11,954 nucleotides of DNA. It comes from Campylobacteraceae bacterium (GTDB lineage Bacteria > Campylobacterota > Campylobacteria > Campylobacterales > Campylobacteraceae). A program made the translations under genes and the position numbers. Below are positions 7,560-11,954 of the stretch, one piece after another; the stretch's first letter is position 1, and every line of letters begins with the position of its first letter. The notes under the pieces were generated by a model, which did no database searches, was not told the DNA's origin, and saw nothing but the letters and a program-made list of their open reading frames with translations. The DNA is taken from contig JAITNC010000101.1 of the NCBI GenBank assembly GCA_031290675.1, positions 1-11,954 on the forward strand. Reading direction: 5' to 3'.

Positions 7560-7577
7560 AATTTTTTGTCCTTGAGT

Positions 7578-8300
7578 TTATTTGTATTCAAAAGGGTTTT
7601 TACAATTGGTTATTATAACCTTTAATGGAAAATTTTTCAAATGCTCGCCCAACATCTGCGAAAAATACCTTTCGCTCTCAAAATGCCCGATATCTATCAG
7701 GGATATCTTGTTTTCATTTGCACAAAGTGCCTGATGATACTTAAAATCCCCGCTTATAAAGCAGTCTGCTTCTATCTTTTCTATCAAATCTCCGCCGCTT
7801 CCTGTGCAAAAAGCCACTCTTTTTATCCGCTCGTGCGCTTTTGAAACTTTGAGATTGTCCAAAGCCAGCCTCTTTTTTATATGTGAAGCAAGCTCGTCAA
7901 AACTCTTGTCAGTTTCAAAGTAACAGACAAAACCTTCGCTTTTTTCTATCTTAAATCCTAAAATATTTTCAGCTACATATCTGTTCAGATGTGTTTTGTC
8001 TATATTTGTGTGCATTGCGATAAGAGCGCAGTTTTTCTGTATCAGAGTTTTTAAGATATTTGAAGGATACCTTGAAAAATCAAGCCTTTTCAACCCCTTA
8101 AATATAAGCGGGTGATGTGTGATAAAAAGCGTCTTTGGCAGGGCTTTGTCAGCCATATCGCTGTCTATATCCAGACTTATACACACTTGCTCTACCTCAT
8201 CATCTAACGAACCTGTCAAAAGTCCGCTGTTGTCCCACTCCTCTTGAAGTTCAAAAGGGCTTAGAGCGTCCAAAAAGCCGTAGATTTTCTCAATCTTCAT
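7578..8300 (-). CDS. Nif3-like dinuclear metal centre protein (YbgI/NIF3 family)
   Basis: Member of the NIF3 family, cytoplasmic proteins with a two-metal site whose physiological reaction is unsettled. Homologues are often labelled GTP cyclohydrolase 1 type 2. The 240 residues include EWDNSGLL (21-28), THHPLIF (61-67), HTNID (97-101), GDFKYH (184-189) and GHFESE (205-210). These supply the His, Asp and Glu residues expected to bind the metals. The length fits the compact form without the extra central domain found in some Gram-positive homologues. The ATG lies inside the end of glyQ (11-bp overlap), so translation is probably coupled. The order glyQ, Nif3-like, zinc ribbon, waaA matches H. 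pylori HP0960-HP0957. Confidence 0.93.
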   Translation of the reverse strand: MKIEKIYGFLDALSPFELQEEWDNSGLLTGSLDDEVEQVCISLDIDSDMADKALPKTLFITHHPLIFKGLKRLDFSRYPSNILKTLIQKNCALIAMHTNIDKTHLNRYVAENILGFKIEKSEGFVCYFETDKSFDELASHIKKRLALDNLKVSKAHERIKRVAFCTGSGGDLIEKIEADCFISGDFKYHQALCANENKISLIDIGHFESERYFSQMLGEHLKNFPLKVIITNCKNPFEYK

Positions 8301-9153
8301 TTATCGTCTCTTTGTATTTTAAAGCGCACCCTTTGGCAAGTTCACGTATCTTTAAGATATAGTTTTGCCTCTCCGTTACCGATATGGCCTTTCTGGCGTC
8401 TAAGACATTGAATGTATGCGAAGCCACGAGGCAATAATCATACGCCGGAAGCGAGAGATTTGCGTCAAGGCAGCGTTTGCACTCAAGCTGAGCGGCTTCA
8501 AACTGTGCGAAAAGCATTTGCGTATCGGCGACTTCAAAGTTGTATTTGCTGAACTCATACTCACTTTGGTGATGTACATCTCGGTAAGTCGTCGTGCCGT
8601 ACTCGTTTGAGTTCCAAATGATATCAAACACTGAATCAACCTCTTGCAGATACATAGCGAGCCTCTCAACTCCGTATGTTATCTCAACGGGTATCGGGTC
8701 GCAGGCTATGCCGCCGACTTGCTGAAAATATGTAAATTGTGTAACTTCCATACCGTCAAGCCAGACTTCCCAGCCAAGCCCCCACGCTCCGAGCGTAGGC
8801 GACTCCCAATTGTCCTCAACAAATCTTATATCGTGTTTTTTTATCTCAAGCCCCAAAGCTTCCAAACTCTTAAGATAGAGAGATTGTATGCCGTCAGGAC
8901 TTGGCTTGATAATCACTTGAAACTGATAGTAACTTCCAAGACGATTTGGATTTTCGCCGTATCTGCCGTCAGTCGGCCTGCGGCTTGGAGCGACATAAGC
9001 CGCCGACCAAGGCTTTTTGCCGAGGCTTCTTAAAAATGTAGCCTGATGAAAAGTTCCGGCACCCGCCGATATATCATACGGCTGAATGATATTGCACCCT
9101 TGCTTTTGCCAAAAATCCTGCAATGCCAAGAGTATTTCGCTAAATGTCATCAT
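8290..9153 (-). CDS. glyQ: Glycyl-tRNA synthetase alpha subunit
   Basis: Catalytic subunit of the bacterial alpha2-beta2 glycyl-tRNA synthetase, a class II enzyme charging tRNA-Gly. The 287 residues match the usual alpha length. Conserved blocks are [13 protein letters not shown] (30-42), [16 protein letters not shown] (54-69), [19 protein letters not shown] (113-131) and [12 protein letters not shown] (158-169). The beta subunit gene glyS is not in this window. The start is the first of two adjacent ATG codons (9153). A Shine-Dalgarno GAAGGAGAG formed by the last codons of purE lies seven bases upstream. The gene begins three bases after the purE stop, which argues for one transcript with purE. 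Confidence 0.97.
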   Translation of the reverse strand: MMTFSEILLALQDFWQKQGCNIIQPYDISAGAGTFHQATFLRSLGKKPWSAAYVAPSRRPTDGRYGENPNRLGSYYQFQVIIKPSPDGIQSLYLKSLEALGLEIKKHDIRFVEDNWESPTLGAWGLGWEVWLDGMEVTQFTYFQQVGGIACDPIPVEITYGVERLAMYLQEVDSVFDIIWNSNEYGTTTYRDVHHQSEYEFSKYNFEVADTQMLFAQFEAAQLECKRCLDANLSLPAYDYCLVASHTFNVLDARKAISVTERQNYILKIRELAKGCALKYKETINED

Positions 9154-9156
9154 TTT

Positions 9157-9672
9157 TTAACTCTCCTTCTGCGGATTTTCCAATAATACTTCTATCTCTT
9201 TTGAGTCTGCCTCAACCTGTTTCGCTTTTTTGGCTTTATCTTCGGTAAGCTTGACAAAAAGCGCCTCATCAACAGATGCCAATATCTGCATAGCCAAATA
9301 CGCGCTGTTGATAGCTCCTGCTTTTCCTATCGCCACAGTAGCCACAGGCATACCAGCAGGCATCTGAACGGTTGATAAAAGAGAGTCCATACCGTTTAAG
9401 GCTGAACCAGCCATAGGCACGCCTATAACAGGACGTACGGTTATAGCGGCTATCGCACCAGCCAGATGAGCAGCCATACCGGCGGCAGCTATAAAAATAA
9501 CAGCACCCCTGCCCTCAGCGTCTTTGACATATTTTTTTGTTCTCTCAACGCTTCTGTGCGCTGATGAAACGATAAGTTCGTATTTTACACCAAACTTCTC
9601 AAATGTTTTTGCACACTCGCTCATCACATCATAGTCGCTTTTGCTTCCTATAATAATAGAAACAAATTTCAC
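9157..9672 (-). CDS. purE: N5-carboxyaminoimidazole ribonucleotide mutase PurE (class I)
   Basis: Interconverts N5-CAIR and CAIR in de novo purine synthesis. Class I enzymes use N5-CAIR made by PurK, and no purK is in this window. Motifs in the 171-residue form are GSKSDYDVM (9-17), SAHR (37-40) with the catalytic His, AAAGMAAHLAG (62-72) and GMDSLLSTVQMP (94-105). I start it at GTG 9672. AGGAG (9681-9685) lies eight bases upstream, and the protein then begins MKFVSIIIGS like its relatives. A longer ATG start at 9720 would lie upstream of the perfect TATAAT at 9706-9711, so it could not be on that transcript. A charged tail of about 35 residues follows the core. It is the first gene of the operon running to 4750. 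Confidence 0.95.
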   Translation of the reverse strand: MKFVSIIIGSKSDYDVMSECAKTFEKFGVKYELIVSSAHRSVERTKKYVKDAEGRGAVIFIAAAGMAAHLAGAIAAITVRPVIGVPMAGSALNGMDSLLSTVQMPAGMPVATVAIGKAGAINSAYLAMQILASVDEALFVKLTEDKAKKAKQVEADSKEIEVLLENPQKES

Positions 9673-9705
9673 TTCACGTACTCCTAAATTTTTTTGCAAG
9701 CTATT

Positions 9706-9711
9706 ATTATA
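9706..9711 (-). promoter_or_regulatory. -10 element of the purE operon promoter
   Basis: A perfect TATAAT on the minus strand, preceded by TTTGGA and a run of A/T-rich sequence without a clear -35, as is usual in Campylobacterota. The expected start of transcription near 9699 gives a leader of about 27 bases containing the AGGAG site of the GTG start. Confidence 0.65.
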
Positions 9712-9791
9712 TCCAAACATAGATAAATATAACTTTTTATCTTTTAGTTAGCTCTTTTTTGGGCGATTGATTGCATTGATTTTTAAATGAA

Positions 9792-9846
9792 TTTAGTTAC
9801 TAATTCCCCTCCTGCGAGGGGGGGTGCAGGAAGGGTGGGTGGTTTG
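9792..9846. repeat. Repeat family C, left copy of an inverted pair
   Basis: The sequence beginning AGTTACTAATTCCCCTCCTG and ending GGGTGGTTT matches, in reverse complement, 11586-11640. Only small indels and substitutions separate the two. An internal hairpin, CCCCTC with GAGGGG (9806-9811 and 9816-9821), is present. The two copies bracket the DUF1254 gene and its promoter. Confidence 0.75.
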
Positions 9847-9896
9847 AAAAAAATACAATGGGGTTGGCAGAGAGTAGCTTTCAACTGCCATTACCC
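9847..9896 (-). terminator. Possible intrinsic terminator of the DUF1254 gene
   Basis: Starting a few bases past the stop codon, GGGT and GGCAG (9893-9896, 9885-9889) can pair with CTGCC and CCC (9866-9870, 9861-9863) on the minus strand across a 14-base loop. A seven-U run (9847-9853) follows after seven further bases. The stem is interrupted and the U-run is displaced, so it would be a weak terminator. Confidence 0.4.
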
Positions 9897-9901
9897 ACAA
9901 T

Positions 9902-11346
9902 TTAGTCAGATTTTACCGCTATCGGTAAATCATTATCTCCAATTGCTCCATATAGTCTAAATGCTAAGTGGAAATTATCATCAGGCGCTGGAATCCAGTT
10001 GTTCACTTTATCATCGCTTGGCTTTTCGTGTTGGATATATAGCGTAAATGAGCCATTTGTATCTTTTGTTATATTGTCAATGCTTCTTATGCCGTAACGA
10101 CCGATAGTGTTGTCATAAAAGAAGTTGTTTGGCTTATAGAGAGTTAGCGACCAAAAGTATTTTACAGAAGGCTCTGATGCAAATGTAATCGTATAGTTGG
10201 AAGAAGAGCCATTGTAAGCGTTTCCTTGCTCATCAGTGCGAGATATGAAGTAGCGCGCCTCCTCTTTGGTGTTGCCATATATTCCAAACCATGCGGCTAA
10301 CGCACGCAACACATAATCCTCTCCCCAATTTGCCGTATTATCAGGTGAAATAGTCCAACCTCCAGCAAGTTTTGAAGGAGCTTTCAACAAGTCAATTTTT
10401 GCTTCCTTCGCTCCCTCTTTTATCTCCGTCCACTCATCGGCTGTAAAGTCAGCTTTATTGAAAGATACATTTGCTCCCAAATGGAGAGCCTCAAAACCTT
10501 TCAAGACTTTTTTATCCGTATCAGATAAAAGTTGATATTGGATTATATAGTTAAATATTTGAAAAAACTTTTCAACATCAGCGTCTTCTGCTATACTGCT
10601 ATAATTAATAGTTGAGTTGTCCCAATTTAAAGCGACATAATCATACGGTGGTGCATCGCCTGTAAAGTTGCTCAATGTTTGCACAGGAAACGAGGCGGCT
10701 TTTGTGAGATTTGCGGCTATGGTATCATTATCGCTATAGGGGTCAAACACTTGTATGCGCCCGAGAGCAAGTACAACAGAGGTCGGCACTCTTACAACTC
10801 CCTTTATGCCAATAGGCACAGTACCGTTCCAATCCTCGCGCGCTACTATATATTTGCCCTCTGTTCTGTTTGAAACCGAACCAAGATAGTTAGCGTTGGT
10901 AAATATATCCAATAACTGTATTGAAAAATAACGATTTTCCTCGATAGGCGGTATAGTGATGACTACAGGCTCATATCTGATGTCCAATATACCGTAAGTA
11001 TAAAAAGTATCAATATTTGGGGAAACAAAAGCTGTATTATTTGCGTTAGCTATTGTCACAGAACCGAAAATACTATTTATATACAAATTGTAGGGCGTAG
11101 TCGCCAATTTTGATAGAAGTTTATTGTGCTCTACGGCTGGCACAGCATAGACATATGCCTCTTTCGCCGTCTGCCTTAGGGTTTTAGTTTCATTTACTCC
11201 CCCCCCCCCGCATCATCGCTATCTCCACACGAGATAAGAAAAAATGCAGGCAAGACAATCATCAACTTAGCTATCTGCCTCAAATAAGCTTTTACGCTTA
11301 TATATCCGTCATTTAGTGACGGAAAACCAAGAATGTTTAAACTCAT
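9902..11346 (-). CDS. DUF1254/DUF1214 lipoprotein, frame-interrupted at a poly-G tract (phase OFF)
   Basis: Function unknown; the family is recognised. The body (from about 11194 down) shows DUF1254 features: AKEAYVYAVPAVEHNKL, SPNIDTFYTYGILDI, EPVVITIPP, NRYFSIQLLDIFTNANYLG and GVVRVPTS. The DUF1214 end has YFWSLTLYKPNNFF, RYGIRSI and NWIPAPDDNFHLAFRLYG. Upstream, ATG 11346 has an AAGGAGG ribosome-binding site, basic residues and a hydrophobic run, then the lipobox LISC with Cys40. The two parts are in different frames, separated by 11 G (11199-11209). With 9 or 12 G they join; 12 G gives 481 residues, a lipid-anchored envelope protein with a Gly-rich linker. As written, translation stops after 50 residues. 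The GTG at 11143 would give 413 residues without a signal and lacks a well-spaced ribosome-binding site. Alternatives are a true pseudogene or a homopolymer sequencing error. Confidence 0.85.
11199..11209. repeat. Homopolymer C11 (G11 on the coding strand), candidate contingency tract
   Basis: This is the longest homopolymer in the window. It lies inside the DUF1254 gene, immediately after the codons for the lipobox region. Poly-G tracts of about this length drive slipped-strand phase variation in Campylobacter and Helicobacter. In-frame lengths are 9 and 12, while 10 and 11 both run into stops within a few codons. Confidence 0.8.
11305..11323. repeat. Perfect hairpin within the 5' coding region of the lipoprotein gene
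   Basis: The seven-base arms TCCGTCA and TGACGGA flank a five-base loop, encoding residues 8-14 of the leader. It lies about 20 bases after the start codon, where RNA structure can affect translation. The arm TCCGTCATT also matches one end of repeat family B. Confidence 0.5.
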
Positions 11347-11421
11347 ATGTCCTCCTTGACATAAATTCCAGTGAATTAAACCATACCAAATAAGTATAGT
11401 TAATCCATCGGTTTAGTCCAC

Positions 11422-11427
11422 ATTATA
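11422..11427 (-). promoter_or_regulatory. -10 element of the DUF1254 lipoprotein gene
   Basis: A perfect TATAAT on the minus strand with TGCAG just upstream, in A/T-rich sequence. Transcription would begin near 11414, giving a leader of about 68 bases that ends in the AAGGAGG site. The leader contains a short palindrome AATTC-CAGT-GAATT at 11364-11377. The family-C repeat ends upstream of this promoter, so promoter and gene lie together inside the inverted pair. Confidence 0.55.
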
Positions 11428-11520
11428 CTGCATAAATATTAAATTATGCTGAAAGTTATAGATTTTTTGTATTTATTTTGGAGGTGGCAATCCAGATTTT
11501 GTGCCAGCAAAATACACCCA

Positions 11521-11572
11521 CTCTTCCGTCATTGCGAGGAGCGAAGCGACGTGGCAATCCATACATTAATTC
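11521..11572. repeat. Dispersed repeat family B, full copy 1
   Basis: This 52-bp stretch is identical to 11897-11948, in the same orientation, 376 bp away. The core GCGAGGAGCGAAGCGACGTG is flanked by ATTGC and GCAAT, a short terminal inverted repeat. A fragment, GTGGCAATCCAG, also occurs at about 11484-11495. Confidence 0.9.
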
Positions 11573-11585
11573 GTAATTTGAGCAA

Positions 11586-11640
11586 GACAAAACCACCCCG
11601 TCCTACGCCCCCCCCTCCGCAGGAGGGGAATTAACTACAA
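11586..11640. repeat. Repeat family C, right copy of an inverted pair
   Basis: In reverse complement this reads AGTTAATTCCCCTCCTGCGG and continues to GGGGTGGTTTTG, matching 9792-9846. It contains eight consecutive C (11608-11615). With the left copy it encloses about 1.7 kb holding the DUF1254 gene, its promoter and one family-B repeat. Confidence 0.75.
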
Positions 11641-11644
11641 AATT

Positions 11645-11681
11645 AACACAGATGCTTCGCAGGCTCAGCATGACAATGGGG
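11645..11681. repeat. Dispersed repeat family A, copy 2
   Basis: Identical over 37 bp to 156-192. A shorter related fragment, ATGAATGACAATGG, follows at about 11694-11707. Confidence 0.85.
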
Positions 11682-11737
11682 TGAGGGTCGCCGATGAATG
11701 ACAATGGTGGTTGCAACGCACTTGTGCTAGTCCCAAT

Positions 11738-11823
11738 GGATTGCCACGCCTGATTACAAACTCGCAATGACGGAGGGAGGGGAGAGCTGAGATTGTCACG
11801 TCGCTTCGCTCCTCACAATGACA
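11738..11823. repeat. Family B variant and inverted copies
   Basis: Positions 11738-11773 carry the family-B ends GGATTGCCACGC and CTCGCAATGACGG around a non-standard centre, like 229-264. Positions 11791-11823 are a near-complete family-B copy in the opposite orientation to 11521-11572, containing CACGTCGCTTCGCTCCTCAC. The order A, B-variant, B differs from the left-edge cluster, which suggests a shuffled mosaic. Confidence 0.75.
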
Positions 11824-11857
11824 CAAAGGGCGTGTGTGGCGCAATAAACACCCTCTT

Positions 11858-11892
11858 TTGTCATTCAGAGGCAAAGCCGAAGAATCTGTGTT
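11858..11892. repeat. Diverged inverted relative of repeat family A
   Basis: Its reverse complement begins AACACAGATTCTTCGGCTTT and ends CTGAATGACAA. It shares both ends with family A (AACACAGATGCTTCG at the start, ATGACAA at the end) but differs in the centre. Confidence 0.6.
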
Positions 11893-11896
11893 TATT

Positions 11897-11948
11897 CTCT
11901 TCCGTCATTGCGAGGAGCGAAGCGACGTGGCAATCCATACATTAATTC
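11897..11948. repeat. Dispersed repeat family B, full copy 2
   Basis: A 52-bp exact direct repeat of 11521-11572, close to the window edge, so the repeat cluster may continue beyond it. No gene is visible between 11446 and 11954; short frames there only translate the repeats. Confidence 0.9.
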
Positions 11949-11954
11949 AGAATT

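Larger units (their letters stand above)
11194..11346 (-). other. OFF-state product: 50-codon truncated lipoprotein leader
   Basis: This is what ATG 11346 encodes with 11 G. It comprises 39 residues of signal sequence with a basic stretch (VKAYLRQIAK) and the hydrophobic LMIVLPAFFLIS, then Cys40, GDSDDAGGGE and TAA at 11194-11196. The cysteine is followed by Gly and then Asp. The first 18 or so residues are an unusually long polar extension before the signal core. The strong AAGGAGG site with four-base spacing nevertheless favours this start over TTG or ATG codons further in. Confidence 0.7.

Noticed and set aside
11446..11634. 62-codon open frame containing RHCEERSDVAI
   Set aside because: This peptide is the translation of repeat family B, a well-known kind of false gene call. 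No supporting signals are present.
11665..11874. 69-codon minus-strand frame with CHCEERSDV
   Set aside because: It is a translation of repeats A and B in the other orientation, not a gene.
11521..11948. Possible CRISPR array from the repeated units
   Set aside because: There are only two exact direct copies, far apart, with other copies inverted and no regular spacers. No cas genes are present.

Overview
This window looks like chromosomal DNA of a Campylobacterota (Epsilonproteobacteria) species. The evidence is gene order and protein type. The run purE, glyQ, Nif3-like, C4 zinc-ribbon, waaA, RluA-family synthase matches, from memory, the HP0960-HP0956 order in Helicobacter pylori and the Cj0704-Cj0708 order in Campylobacter jejuni. 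The block ffh, rpsP, khpA, rimM, trmD, rplS is the classic ribosome/SRP cluster of the same group. I cannot assign a genus. All supported genes lie on the minus strand, so they are transcribed from high to low coordinates.

Layout in transcription order. (1) 11347-11954 is gene-free, packed with short dispersed repeats, and carries a promoter. (2) 9902-11346 encodes a DUF1254/DUF1214 lipoprotein. It has a good ribosome-binding site, a lipobox signal peptide and then a tract of 11 G (11 C on the plus strand) that puts the signal peptide out of frame with the 413-codon body. Restoring 9 or 12 G would give one open frame, 481 codons long with 12 G. This looks like a phase-variable surface gene captured in the OFF state. 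(3) 9673-9901 holds a possible terminator, one copy of an inverted repeat and the purE promoter. (4) 4750-9672 is a tightly packed operon: purE, glyQ, Nif3-like, zinc-ribbon protein, waaA and an AEC-family transporter. Its genes overlap or are separated by 18 bp or less. (5) 3968-4711 is an RluA-family pseudouridine synthase with a TTG start and its own likely promoter. (6) 346-3879 is ffh, rpsP, khpA, rimM, trmD and rplS, serving protein targeting, ribosome assembly and tRNA modification. (7) 1-345 is gene-free and repeat-rich, with the same repeat families as the right end.

The core genes are housekeeping: purine synthesis, glycyl-tRNA charging, lipid A-Kdo assembly, RNA modification, SRP targeting and ribosome maturation. 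The accessory interest is concentrated in the DUF1254 locus and in the repeat mosaics on both sides of the core block. Several gene starts needed correction: purE (GTG at 9672), ffh (GTG), the RluA-family gene (TTG), rimM (ATG at 1974) and the DUF1254 gene (ATG at 11346).
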